This document shows, in pieces, positions 14,535 to 26,874 of a stretch of 64,000 nucleotides of DNA. The stretch's first letter is position 1, and every line of letters begins with the position of its first letter. A model generated the notes under the pieces. That model saw only the letters and a list, made by a program, of their open reading frames with translations, made no database searches and was not told where the DNA came from. The stretch spans positions 1,178,001 through 1,242,000 of the forward strand of contig JABRWF010000004.1 of NCBI GenBank assembly GCA_018343915.1. Direction: 5' to 3'. Origin of the DNA: Agroathelia rolfsii (taxonomy: Eukaryota > Basidiomycota > Agaricomycetes > Amylocorticiales > Amylocorticiaceae). Made by a program: the position numbers and the translations under genes.

Positions 14535-15319
14535 ATTGATATCAATGCGCGCTTGGATCGTCCTAGAAATCAAATTTTTGTTTTTGTTTTGTGTTGTATG
14601 TATGCCGAATGATGGTGGGATGAAGCGAGGGGGATAATAAAAACGATTAGTTTGCATACATGTATATATATGTTTTTTCTGCTCTTTTGGTATGTTTCAA
14701 GGGTCAACTAAGATTGTGGGGATTTCAAATTATATGCTATCTAAAATTACATGCTGTTTTCCTCTGTATATATTCTCTGCCAAACATGTATTCAAAAATA
14801 ACAAGTGAAATAGCTCAATGCTATTAATCCGTCTTATGCATAACATTGCTCGCTCGCAGAGCCCCCGAGGATACGATACCGAGATCAGAAGAACGTCGTT
14901 TCATACCATCTAAGATATTTCGAAGACCAATAGAAAGGAGAAAAAGGAAAGACGCATATCCGTTTTTCTCCCTCCCATGTATTAAATTAAGTCTCAAGTA
15001 CCTAAGAGAAGTATTAACCCTGCGTCGTGCGTTGTGTATCGCTAAACAAGAGCTCGCCCATCTTCATCTATATTCCCTCTCTCATGTAGATACTAAACCA
15101 TGATAAGAAAACAGAAAAAAAGATGCTGTCCGCCGTCACTATGATTATAATGAGTTTTTTTTGTGGTGTAGAGCACCGTCATCGTCATGATCGCCACCTC
15201 AGTCTAGTCATCCCCGTAAACGCACGGATGCATATACACACGCTCCCGCTCTAGTTTTAGAGAGGGAGAGTGCGGGTATGTGGGAGGGAGACTATGAGAG
15301 AGCCGCGACGGACGAGATC
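14535..15319. other. Intergenic, convergent 3' regions
   Basis: It lies between the stop codons of the dehydrogenase (+) and the elongase (-). AT-rich with T-runs and ATATAT stretches. An 85-codon open frame at 14846-15103 is rich in Arg/Glu/Ser and has no family support. The true 3' end of the elongase could reach slightly into this interval. Confidence 0.4.
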
Positions 15320-16633
15320 TCACTGTAATAGTGTAGATATTAGCACGCTTTCTGAGAAAAGAAAAGAAAGTACTAACTCCTTGGCCACAGCGCTCGCCTT
15401 GCCATTTCCATTGGCCTTGCCCTTGGCAGCAGGCTTCTTGTACGTGTCAATGTAGAACTTAATAAACAGACCGAGATAAGAGGTCAGCAGACCACAGCCG
15501 AACAGTGCAGCGCCTTCAGAGCCGAAGCAGTCGCCGACGTGGGGGAGACTCGGGGCGTAAGCGAATGCATAGTGCTGGTAAGCTGTTTTTTTTTTTCGTA
15601 AGAGGGGAAAGTTATTAAATTTCTGGTAAGTCGTTATCGGCTGCAAGGTGGAGGAGATGGTACATACTGCCCCAGTAGGTTACGCCGAGATCAATGACGA
15701 ATTGAGTAATTTGCATGCTCGTGAGGTATTTCTTCCACTATATGCACGCAATGAGAATTGCAGGATCCTCAAAATCCAAGTTGGAAAGACATACCCAGAT
15801 CTTAGCACCGCCAGCAGCAGCATAATAATAGTAGTCTATAACAAAATACGCTCAGCTCGCCAATTCATATGTAGCGAAGAGGCAATATAACACATACACA
15901 TCAAGACATGTACAGTGAGGTTAAGTACAATAACAACCCAAGACTATAGGAAGAAAAATAATGTGTCAGCTCAGGTCAGTCGTATCAAGGTGAATATATG
16001 CATGACATACGATGGCAGTCTTGCCGTTGAGTTGGGTAAAGCACAACAAGGCAGTAGCAGAATGGTGGAATACATGCAGGAAAGCTGTTCACAGAGCCCG
16101 GTGTATAAGATGACGTGGAACAAAAGAAAGCAAAGGCAACAATATGCATACCAAGAGGCTTCTTCTTGAGAGCCAAAAAGACAGTATCGAGAAGCTCGAG
16201 GTATTTGAAGTAGTAGTTGATCATATAGTAAAATTCCAGCCTCTACGCGAACAATACGAAAACAGGTGAGTTCGAGCGCGTATTTTGACACGGAAATTCG
16301 ACGTACAGGTGTCCAGGAAGACTCAGCGCAGATGGACGCGTAGAAACCTTTGTTCCAGACGATGGGCACGATTTCCTCGAGCATGAGCGCTAGCAGGAGA
16401 GCACTACCGCCACTGAGGATAACATTGTGAATCCGGAAGAGTGTATTGAGCTTCTGGGGCTGCCTTGAGCGTTGGACCTCCCGGATGGAGAAGACGAGGA
16501 CGAGGTAGCCGATGAGAGTGGTTATGACGGTGGGAGTGGAGGACATGGGCGTCTTGCCCTGGACATAAGAGGTGTAGTAGTATGGGACATCCGGAAAGGG
16601 GACATATGCGAGAATCAGGTCAGCGAGAGCCAT
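15320..16633 (-). CDS. Fatty-acid elongase, ELO family (Elo2/Elo3 type)
   Basis: The ER 3-ketoacyl-CoA synthase that condenses malonyl-CoA with long-chain acyl-CoA, supplying very-long-chain fatty acids for sphingolipids. Seen: a start at 16633 in a CCGCCATGG context; an N-terminal region with PMSSTPTVITTLIGYL; KLNTLFRIHNVILS; YYMINYYFKYLELLDTVFL; the catalytic histidine box HVFHH in FLHVFHHSATALLCFTQLNG; the YYYYAAAGGAKIW segment; and SYLGLFIKFYIDTYKK near the end. The C-terminal Lys/Ala/Gly-rich tail (KKPAAKGKANGNGKA) could serve ER retrieval. The stop near 15320 is uncertain because a possible GTTAGT donor occurs 78 bases before it. A CDS-free exon upstream (near 16750) suggests an intron in the 5' leader. 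It diverges from PRP4. Confidence 0.9.
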
Positions 16634-17596
16634 GGCGGCGACGGTGACGTGGGCGGAGGTGAGTGAGAGGACGGGGCGGACGAGCTGGACGTGGTCAGAG
16701 GCAAAGAGAAAGCAAAAGGAGGGGAAAAAAGATTGACTAAATACTCACCGGCGGAAAGGACCTGATTCGTTTATGGAATCACATGGGGACAAGACCTGGT
16801 GCCGTCCGCCCGATGAAGTCCTTTGGGCCGTCAGCACTCTTGACTGTACATGTTCCCCAGCGTTATATTTCTATCAGACCAATCCAAATGTCGTATTACT
16901 ATTCCATGTTCAGTTGAATTTTATCTCATTTGGTTTGAATTTCTCTGTATACTCCAATTAATCCACATTGGGGATGGGGACAGGAGGCTTCCCTCCAATC
17001 CCCGACCGAGCCCATCGTCTTCTCACCGCATGGGTTTCATTCTCTGTATCTCTTCACACTGCATCCAGTCCATCCGGCGATTTTCCCAGCTGGAGTGCAA
17101 CGCTTAGGAGTGCTGGAAAACCCGGCAAGATTGCATCACAGCGCTTTCCCGTGCTTGATCAGTAACACACCCACACGCATACATAGCAGAACAAGTGCAT
17201 TAGCCCAAATAGAAGCTAGCGTGGGTATGCATTTGGGGGTCATGAGAACGTCCAAAGCGGAATGATGCGCATATATCCCCACTCCGATGCCGCAGTGGAC
17301 CATCGACGACTGGGGTTGGGTTGACAACATCTGCTGTCGTGGCCGAAGGGCAGATCCGAGGCACGCGTGACAGATACAAGTGGCAGTCGTGACTGTGACA
17401 TCGTGACGCACTATGTTTGTTCCGGCTCCGAACCCGGAGACATGCCAAACAATCCGCTTCCGTCTTCAGTTGGTACCGTGACCGTAAGCATACAGTGCCG
17501 CCATCATAAACACAACTACTGTCTGCTAGTACTACAAGACATCTCAAGAAATCAATTTGTTCATTAATCTTCTAAAGGACTTATCATTCACTCACT
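16634..17596. promoter_or_regulatory. Divergent promoter region between the elongase and PRP4
   Basis: About 960 bases between two divergent starts. The elongase side appears to carry a 5'-leader intron: a GTGAGT donor complementary to about 16744-16749 and an acceptor near 16693. The remainder is promoter-like, without recognisable repeats. Open frames at 17136-17547 on either strand look like chance. Confidence 0.45.
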
Positions 17597-19772
17597 ATGG
17601 CCGAACTCACACTCGAGACTCTTATGGACGATGGCGGCTTCTCTGAGCGAGCACGCGCAGAGAACCAGATAATCCTCGATGAGCTTGAGCGCAAGAAAAA
17701 GGCCAGGTCCATGGCCGTCCCCACAGACGACAACCGTGTCAAGGCCAGGCTGCGCGAAATTGGCGAGCCGATCACGCTTTTCGGTGAACGTGTGAGTACC
17801 GGACGTTCTCGTCCGGTTTCAAATCGACATGGCAGCATATGCGCGCGCGTCTGCTGCATCTGTTAATCCATTTGTTTATAGGCTGCAGATCGGCGAGATC
17901 GTCTGATATATGTCCTATCGCAAATTAACGCGGCTAGAGGAGACGAGGGTATGCCTGTCGATGAAGAGTCTTCAGAAGAGAGTGAAGAAGAGGTATATCC
18001 ACCATCTGTTTACCTACAAGAAACATCTTTCATTCAGACGCGTTCTAGGAGGAAGAATTCTACTCCCCTGGATCTCTTGAACTTCTGGAGGCTCGCAGGA
18101 AATTAGCTGAATTCTCCCTACCTAGGTTGGAAATTTCCTGTCAACTTCACATGTGCTAGTTGCTTACTTGTTTTTCCATCCCGCCCTACAACGCGTATTT
18201 GTCGGACGGTTGTTGTTATCTAGAGCTCAGAAACGCGTCGCTCAACAGCGAATAGACAGCAAGATCCCACTAGCGACAGTTATCGACATTCGCAAGAGGG
18301 TTTTTGCAGATGTCAAGGTATGGTACTTTTTTTTATTCCCCTCTTCCTTAGGAGCTGAAATGGTGTATGACAATCAAATAGAAATTTGCCAACATAGGAT
18401 CCCAAATCGGCGATGACAGACCCGTTTCGATGGTTCGCTTCTCGCCTCACAACGAAATCCTTGCCACAGGCAGCTGGTCAGGACTCGTGAAGCTCTGGAA
18501 TGTACCCGCATGCACGCCCATACGCACACTGCGAGGTAGGCCCCGGCTTCCACTTTTTCTCCTCACAATTGAATAACCACGTGGATATCCTATCAGGTCA
18601 TAGCGAACGTGTCAGTGGCCTCGCCTGGCACCCCCAAGCCACCAAAGGCCTCAGTCCCAGCGCTGCTAACCTTGTCTCTGGTGGCGACAACACCGTCAGC
18701 CTATGGTCACTCGAAAGGTGGGTTTTCCTTTTTCACCACCCCATCATACTTCCCCCCACGCACCCTCCCTATTCCCTGTCATTATATCGCCGTTATTGTT
18801 CCTTTATTCTTAGAAGGAGCCCGCTTACAGTGACGCCCCTATTTCAGTCCTAAAAGGTCACCAGGACCGCGTGTGCCGCGTCGACTACCATCCTTCCGGC
18901 GCGTACGTCGCCAGCGCGAGCTTCGATACCACTTGGCGCCTCTGGGATGTTGAGACATCCAAGGAACTGCTCTTACAAGAGGGCCATTCCAAGGAGGTAT
19001 ATTCCATCGAGTTCCAGGGTGATGGAGCATTGGTAGCTTCTGGGTGAGTGTTTGTTTGATCCAGCTTGGGTGGATAGGAAGGGGTATCTCTGATACATAT
19101 CTTCATAGTGGATTGGATGCCATCGGTCGTGTCTGGGATCTGCGCACAGGCCGAACGGCCATGGTACTTGATGGACATGTACAGGCCATCCTGTCGATGA
19201 GCTTTTCTCCCAATGGGTCAGTACCTCCTATCGCACACATTTCTTTTGAATGAACTTTTCTTTTTCTTAGATACCAAATTGCCACCGGCTCAGGAGACGA
19301 CACGATCCGGATATGGGACATGCGTTCTCTTAAGGCGTTATACACTATGCCCGCACACACATCTAACGTGTCCGACGTGCGTTTCTTCCGGCACGACGGC
19401 ACCCTACCGTCCTCGCTGGCGAGCATCGACGTAACTATGGCCGATGCAGCTACTCCCAATGGCGGCAGCGAGGATGCAGAGGGTACCGAAACGCCCGGAG
19501 GCGACGAAAAAGCCTCCACCCCCGCCCCCGCAACGGCAACGCCAAAAACGAAAACGAGCCCGCAAGACGAATGGCGCTACCGCTCGGGCCTGTACCTCGC
19601 CTCCGCCGGTTACGACGGCTTCGTAAAGGTCTGGAGCGCCGACGACTGGCAGCTCCTCCGTACGCTCTCGACCGACGGCGGCAAGGTCATGTCCGTCGAT
19701 CTGTCAAGTGATGCGAAGCTCATGGCGTCCGGAACGTATAACCGCAACTTCCAGCTTTTTGCACCTGAATAA
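17597..19772 (+). CDS. PRP4: U4/U6 snRNP protein Prp4 (WD40)
   Basis: A nuclear spliceosome component that binds Prp3 and stabilises the U4/U6 duplex. Seen: an N-terminal [15 protein letters not shown], then the splicing-factor motif ([19 protein letters not shown]), an acidic Glu/Ser-rich linker, [19 protein letters not shown], and about seven WD40 repeats ([85 protein letters not shown]). The protein ends with the characteristic [14 protein letters not shown]. At about 19430-19580 a Thr/Pro/Ala/Glu-rich insert of roughly 50 residues interrupts the penultimate repeat; most orthologues I know lack it. Introns are short and numerous. Convergent with MBP1. Confidence 0.94.
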
Positions 19773-20265
19773 AGGGGGGGAAATGATTGCTTTTTTCCTT
19801 GCTTTTCTTCGAGCTTTGGGCTGCGGGGTATATGAGAGATAATGGCAATGTTTTGCTCGTTGTGTGGGTGGGATACGGTGAGGTGGTGGTACATGTAATA
19901 ATACGTGTAATGAGACGACGGGTTTTGAGGAATTGACGCCGATGCTTGATATAAAGAAAGGCAGAAAGAGGAAGAAACAAAATAGATCAAAGTGACGAAG
20001 CAAGAAATAAAAGGCAGGAGAAAATATAGAAATACGACGAGTAGTGGATGGATGGATGGGGTAATACAATGTGAACTGGACTCCTAAAACCGAGAGATAA
20101 AGGAGAATCAAGAGAATCAAATAAAGGTGAGATGGCAGGAATAATTCGGTGTCCAAGAGCATGGGAAAAAGAGCCTGAAAATGGAGAAAAAGAGGAGGTA
20201 GGGGAAAAAAAGTTACAAATAAATAAATATTTATAACCAACGTTTGCTATTCGGTGTATTATCCA
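19773..20265. other. Intergenic, convergent 3' regions
   Basis: It holds the 3' flanks of PRP4 (+) and MBP1 (-). Purine-rich on the plus strand with A-runs and GGATGGATGG; a long open frame on the minus strand is a product of this composition bias. Confidence 0.5.
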
Positions 20266-23200
20266 TCATAGGACACCATCCCGAACTTTCTGCATAAAAC
20301 CTGATACACGTCCGATATCTACAATCTGGGCTTCGCTCTCGACCGCGATGACGAGGTTTTCGAGAGACTGGAGAGGTATAGAATAGGTGAACAAGGATAT
20401 AAAAATAAAACCGAAAACAAAACACCACGCACCTCTTCGACTTTGTCGATGGGTATACCAGTACATAGCGAAATGATCTTCTTGCATTGATACTCCTTCT
20501 CCGCGCTGGCGCCTTGCAAACCTTTTAGCCTTGACGCAATCATCTCCTCCACGCGCATATGCCACTTCTTCAGTCGCCTGAGCCTCACTAACGCTTGCAC
20601 CGTATCCTCCGTCGGTACAGGTGGCTCAACCTCCTCTTCGGTCAGGATTGCGACCTCTTTACCATTCACCGTCGAAGCCACCATCCCTGCCGGCCTCGGC
20701 GGAACAACAACGCCAACAACCGTCGATGAAGCACCCCTCCACTGGAACGACGGCCCCGCGATGAGCGCCGCATCCTCCCCACGCTCATCCGTACGCCCAG
20801 TCCAATCAAACTTGTCTTCCTCAGCGATCGCCTTCTCGAGGTTGCGCACGCGCTGGCTGAGCTGATCGAGCTCGCTACAGCGCGCCTGCCACGCCTGGAT
20901 CTGCTTGCGCTGCTCGGCCAGTTCGCGCGTCGCCGCGCGCAGGTGCGCCTGTGTCACGTCCAGTGTGTCCTGCCTCGCTTTAACCTCGGCAGCGAATTCG
21001 GAAGAGAGGGATTGGACCATGGATGTTATGTCTGGGGGAAGAAAAAAAATAGGTTCGAGGAAGGGATCCTGGTATAGCATGACAATAAAGCTTACCCGCT
21101 ATAAACTCGTGGCTTTTCTGAACAGGCGCCGACGGCCCAGAACGCAAAGCAACGATGATATCTTCCGAACGCTGTTGACCAACCGGATTGCCACCACCAC
21201 CACCAACACCAGCACCAGCACCACCAAGCTCCTCCGTCTCCAACCCAAAATCGCCCGGTCTCAACCCAAGCTTGTTCGGTAGCATCCGATTCGCATTCAC
21301 ATCCAACAACGTCCGCACCAAGCTCCTATTCCCCACCCTCGCCGCGATATTCAACGCCGTATCGCCATGCTCATCCTGCAAATCCACCAGAGTCCCAAAC
21401 TCGCCCCCTTGGTGATGCGCGACCCAGAAGAGGACCTGGTCGAGATAATACCGTGCCGCTGGTGCGCGCCCCTTGACGCCGGCGAGGGCGACGATATGGT
21501 GTATGACCGACTTGCGCGCCGTGTCGAGTGTGCGAATCGAGGCATGGAGTGCGGTGACGAGCGTGTTGAACGTCTGCGCGTCAGCGTTGTGCGTCGCGAG
21601 ACAGGCGCGCATCAGCGGTGTTTCGCCCAGGTAGTTACCCCGATGGATGTCCGCCCCGGCGAGGATGAGCGCATCGACGGTCTGTTGGCGGCCCATGCTG
21701 GCGGCGAGGTGCAGGGCGGTGTGGCCGTGCTCGTCTAGAACGAGGTCCCAGTCGGTGGCGTTGTGATTGCTGTTGCTATTATTATTGTTACTACCGCCTG
21801 TACTGCTCGCTGCTGCGGCTGCTACGGCCGGATTGTCGGCGGGTATCTGGCTCAGCAGCTCAAGCACACGTGCCGGATCGTCCTGTTGACAGATGAGTAA
21901 GATGAGCGCGGTCCGACGCTGGTCTTTCAGCGGCAACATAGGATCCATATTTCTTGGCACGGACGGCTTCGATGCCATGCGGATGACATGTGCATCTGTG
22001 TCGGAGGAGGAAGACGACAACCGACTCATCGGTTTACTGCTATTCACCGGCGTCATGGCGGAGTGGGCACCGCTGCTGGAGGGTTTTGAGGGGATAACAG
22101 ACGTGTCTGTTGCCGTCGGCAGGGGTCGTGATGATGATGTGCTCGTAAACGACTGCTGATACAGTTGTTGCTGAGTAGAAGGTTCGGTGAGCTCCTTACG
22201 AGCGCGTTTGGCTGGCGAGGGACCATCATCCTCATTGTCCTCGGCATCCTCGTCAATGGGCGATGGTGTCGGTGTGGGGTGGCTCGCATCTGCCATTTGT
22301 ACATCCGTAGATAACAACTCGGCTCCAACGGGCGGTGACCCTTGGTGTACGAAAATCGAGCGAGCTGTGGCTTCCGTGTCTGAATGTGTTCTCTTCAGGT
22401 TTTGCTGTGTCGCAGAGGAAGAAGACGTGGGGGGTGGCGTGGGCGACACGCCTGGACCGTATGGCACGGGGCTGAAGAACGGACTTATGGGCGTGCCCCT
22501 CTGCTGCTGCTGCTGCTGACCCATAGCAGACGTCGAGGGCGTGAAGAGGCCTTGGGCGCGTCCTTGATTTAGCAGACGCAGCGCAGAGCCGGGCATGATG
22601 GGCGCCGGCGCTAGCCCGGGCGTGGTGGTGGCACTACTGGTGCTAGATACAGACATGCCGGGTAAGGAGGCGCTCGCCGTCAATGGTCGTGGGGCGCCGA
22701 TGGGCAAGGTGGTAAACGTATTGGTATTGGGCACAAAGTCGAACAAAGGTGCCAGCAGCGGTGCCACGCCGTAATGCGTCGCAATCTCTCGGCCTTTCTC
22801 CAACGGGATCCTGTAGGAGCACACACACACAGAGAGAGAGAGAGAGAAGAGCAGTAAGGAGAGAGGGTGAAAGGGAGAAACAAAAAAGCCCATTCAGCAA
22901 CGACTACAATGATGAATCAGACAGCAATGGATGGGTGTACTGTACCATGTCCCTTGATATTTCCCATAACCACCTTGGACAATCTCGTGCTTGCCGGGGA
23001 GGATCTCTTTCTCGAGAATCTTGGTGCGCCTGCCTTTATCGACACCGGCGACCTTGAGTATCTGTGTCGCATTTACGTACGAGTCCTGGCGCCTGCGCAT
23101 GACGGCGATGCCCCTGACCATGCACTCGTATACCTAGCAGAGCGACGATAACCATCGAGGAAGGAAAGGTGAAGAAAGAAAGAGCAAAGGGGGCGTCAGA

Positions 23201-23345
23201 CGGACTTGTCTCTCTCGGTCTGATGATGATGGGTTGCTCTGGCTGTGGGCCACAGAGAATTAAGTACCTGGACAGAAGAGTAGACGGCATTGTAGATCTT
23301 GACGGGCGCAGGCTGACCCTGGCCTTGCTTTGGCGAGGGCAGCAT
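20266..23345 (-). CDS. MBP1: APSES/KilA-N transcription factor of the MBF complex (Mbp1/Res type)
   Basis: The DNA-binding subunit of the G1/S activator that recognises MCB (ACGCGT) elements. Seen: a start [19 protein letters not shown] at 23345; the APSES domain across two introns ([69 protein letters not shown]); a long Ser/Thr/Pro/Gln-rich linker with a Gln run at 22501-22518 and a basic KRAR patch; and ankyrin repeats ([50 protein letters not shown]). A C-terminal coiled coil (about 20320-21000) should mediate Swi6 pairing. Asn and Gln runs come from triplet repeats. The last exon begins [14 protein letters not shown] and stops at 20266. An AC/AG microsatellite lies in the third intron. 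Confidence 0.93.
22818..22847. repeat. AC/AG dinucleotide microsatellite in an MBP1 intron
   Basis: A run of CA repeats immediately followed by GA repeats, inside the intron that separates the two parts of the APSES domain. Confidence 0.8.
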
Positions 23346-23663
23346 CTGTCTGTCTGAGGATGGACGAGGAGGAGGAGGAGGGGAAAGAGAGTGCTGGCCT
23401 GAAGAGTGCTACTGCTGCTGCACGCCAGTGCCGGCTGCGAGTGCGTCGGTGATTATTAGTCCGCTCATTATTCAGGCGCGTCGCGTATCCCAGAAACCAC
23501 TTGTTTTATTTTCCTTCTCAAAAATATAAGATATCTACTGGATATAATACATGACCTCGCTGGGGACCTGTTGAAAAGTCCCTTGCAAATATTACACAGT
23601 GGCGTTGAACCTTGCATCAGCAACAATAACAGCAAATCAACTCTCAACACGCAATCGCCCTAC
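23346..23663. promoter_or_regulatory. MBP1 upstream region and SHMT 3' flank
   Basis: About 320 bases between the MBP1 start and the serine hydroxymethyltransferase stop, both on the minus strand. It contains a GAGGAGGAGG stretch and a CTGCTGCTG repeat. No binding site is clear, although a GCGTCGCGT stretch near 23478 resembles an MCB-like motif. Confidence 0.4.
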
Positions 23664-25481
23664 TCAATCATCCTCCTCAATACCCTGCGGCCGTGTCAGC
23701 GTTGTCACGTCCACACCAGGCAGGGGCCACTGGCGCGCAAACGCACGCACATCGCGGCGCAGGTCCTTGACGCCGCGCGCACCCTCGCCCTCGCCAGTCG
23801 TCGCGACGCGCACAAAGTCCTTGAGCATCTTCGAGCCAGCCTCCTTCTGCAGCACAAGCGCAAGTTGCACGGCACGGTGCAGGAACTCGGTCACTTGCTC
23901 AATGTCCTTCTCCGTCATGTCGCGCGAGGTCAGCGCAGACGTGCCGAGACGGATACCACCGGGAACTTGGGCGGATGCATCGCCAGAGACGGCGTTTTCT
24001 GGAACACGTAGTTAATATTGGGTATTGATGATATGATAGACAGGCTCACTGTTGATGGTGATGCCAACAAGATCGCAGATCTTTTCGACCTTGCTGCCGG
24101 TGAGACCAATGGGACGGAGATCCCAGAGGACAAGGTGGTTGTCGGTACCCTCCGTCTGCAGCTTGTAGCCGTGCTTGAGGAGACCAGCAGCAAGTGTGCG
24201 GGCGTTTTTGACGACCTGCTTGGCGTAGGCCTTGAACTCGGGGTGGGCAACCTGCAGCAGAGCCGTGGCAATACCAGCAATGGTCTGGTGAAGAACAGAT
24301 GAGCCAAATTGAATCAACCATATATAATGCGATACTTGCATTGTTGTGGGGACCGCCCTGAACAGCGGGGAAGACAGCATCATTGACGCGCTTCTCGAGG
24401 TCCTGGGCAGCCTCGCTGTCCTTGCGGAAGAAGATCAGACCAGCGCGGGGACCACGCAGGGTCTTGTGTGTCGTAGTCGTGACGACATCGCAGTACTCAA
24501 ACGGATCGTTGAGCTCCTGGGCTGCGATCAGGCCGCTGGTGTGGGCGATGTCGGCCATGAGCCATGCGCCCTCCTTGGTGGCGACCTCCTTGAGCTTTTT
24601 GTAGTCCCAATCACGCGGGTAGGCAGAAGCACCGCAGATGATGAGGCGAGGTTTGAAGATCTTGGCCTGCTTCTCAAGTGCTTCGTAGTCGATCAGGTGG
24701 GAGGTGGGGTGGATGGCATAAGGGAGCGACTGGAAGTAGATGGAGGATGCAGTCATCTTCTTTTTGGCGGTCTGGAGGACATAGATATGAGTATGTGCAA
24801 GTGGAACTATGCGACACCAGTCATCCTTACGTAGTAACCGTGTGTCAAGTGGCCACCATCGGGGAGACCAAGACCCATGAGACGATCTTGAGGCTGAACA
24901 AGAGCAGTCAAAGCAGCAAAGCTGTAGTACATTCCATTTGTCAATAAAAAATGCATATAAGACACGTAAAATGTAATGTCTCACTTGGCAGTGGAACCTG
25001 AATAGGGCTGGACATTGACACCCCATTTGGCAGGGTCGAGATGGAAAGCCTCGAGGGCACGCTTGCGGGTTAGGACCTCGAGCTCATCGATGTGCTCATT
25101 GCCACCGTAGTAGCGAGCGTTGGGGAGACCCTCAGAGTACTTGTTGGTGAGGATCGAGCCGTTGGCCTCCATGGTGGCCCGCGATGTCAAGTTCTATAAA
25201 TCAGGAGAGAGAAAAAATGAAAATGAGTCATGTTCTGTAGATGAGAAAGAAAATGGGCATGAAACACACCTCAGACGCGATGAGCTCGAGACCAGAGAAC
25301 TGTCTCCAGGTCTCCTTGTCGATGATGTTCTTGACCTCTGGGTCGATCTCTGCCAGAGGGGCATAGAGCATTTTGTTCTGTTGCACAGGGACATGAACAA
25401 AAAACGCGAGTTAGCTTCAACAAGCTACATCGATATGCAGATAGGTCAACGCACGAACGACTGGGAGCTGGTAGACGCCAT
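23664..25481 (-). CDS. SHM2: Serine hydroxymethyltransferase (cytosolic type)
   Basis: A PLP enzyme that interconverts serine plus tetrahydrofolate and glycine plus methylene-tetrahydrofolate. Seen: a very short first exon MASTSSQSF at 25481; then [57 protein letters not shown]; the PLP-site stretch [16 protein letters not shown], whose Lys forms the internal aldimine; QGGPHNN; and a C-terminal [10 protein letters not shown] ending at 23664. No mitochondrial presequence is visible, so the cytosolic isozyme is likely. Several introns of about 50-70 bases; all typical SHMT blocks are present in order. Confidence 0.95.
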
Positions 25482-26874
25482 TCTGAAGGTTGCAGGGGCA
25501 GTAGCAATCCGGGGATGGGCTCTCGAGATGGAGGTGGGGGACAGACGAGGGATGAGTCGAAGCATTGTGTTAAAATGTGCAAATTTGAAGCCCTGCTTTC
25601 GGATTCAAACGTCCGAAAAGCTGCAGTGACTTGTTCAGTAACAATAATCAGTCTCAGTCTCATGGGACACAGGCTGACCTTTTAGTGGTAAATGGGAGAG
25701 AAAGGGTCAAACATATCCGGCAGACTCATGATCGTTTATAAATGAAGCAAGTGCGGCAATGACACTTTATCTAAGCTAAGCGAGACGGCATTGGCATTTC
25801 TACTCTAACACTCTGTATTTCAAACTCGAGGATGGTTGTTCCCAGGACCTGACTAGCCTGGCATCCCAGTCATTCTGCACCATGTTACAGTCTGACGTTT
25901 ACCATTGTGGTCTTTTACTTGTCAGAGCAACTCCTTTGAAAAATAAAATAAAATGTCAACTAAGTATGCTGCAACTTCGATTGGGAGCATGCTTTCGTTT
26001 GCCAGTACCTATGAGTGGTTTCAGACTAAAATGGTTACTCAGCTCAGCAGGAAATAATATTCACCAAGGACTGGATTCTAAAGCACGTCACTCAACCAGT
26101 AACTGCAGTACTATCGGACATGACCCTATGTATGGGCATATTTTCGGATGTTCAGATGCTAGTCAACTCATCACGCGATCCGGTATCCAAGTCATACGCT
26201 GAAAGTTCGGAAAACGGGAGAGTTTATTGAGTTGAGCATTACGGAGCTTCTGCTACATATCGTGTCTGTGATGGTGATGTTTATGACGAACGAGTTGCAT
26301 CATCACTAAGAGAGATGCTTCAAGTCACTCGCTGACGATTTGAGTCTCTACATGCCATAAGCTCAGAATGCCTCAAGGTGTTGCAATAAGTTGGGCGATT
26401 ATGGCTTCGAGATTACTATTTTGAGATTACCAAAAGTACTTCTTATTGATATTGTGGACTTGGGTATTGGAGATGAAAGAGAAGTGTGGTTTCCCATTTT
26501 GAGGGCGAGTGTCGGTAACTGATGTTGATTTCACGTGGCCGTGTTCAACTCAAGCTTGGCCGTTGACCTCCACCACAGTCAACGTTCGCTGATGTAGCAT
26601 CCCATACTGATCAAGTACGCCCAAGTATATGACCTGTCCTAGTAATCACCAATGCAGTCCCAACACTCAATCCGTAAGGTCGTCATTATTGTCATTGTTA
26701 TTACTATTATACATGAAAAGGTCTTCTGTATCGTCATCGACCCAGTGCATTACGGCCGCTGCCGCAGCCTACTATTTTTGAATATCCTCCCACTTTGAGC
26801 TCTATCGGGCCATCTTTTTCGGTGCTAGCCTCTTGCTCATCCAGATCACTCATCAGGTCGCTCGTCTCCATCAT
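25482..26874. other. Gene-free interval
   Basis: About 1.4 kb between the SHMT start and the FET3 stop. It includes the SHMT promoter. An open frame at 25882-26202 and a Met-less stretch near 26392-26522 lack any family resemblance or splice context. No repeats with transposon features are visible. Confidence 0.4.

Noticed and set aside
19704..20240. 178-codon open frame, minus strand
   Set aside because: It lies in the purine-biased 3' flank of PRP4 and reads as Phe/Leu/Pro/Ser low complexity.
26392..26522. Protein-like open stretch without Met (LGDYGFEITILRLPK)
   Set aside because: Only about 50 codons, with no neighbouring exon in phase and no family resemblance.
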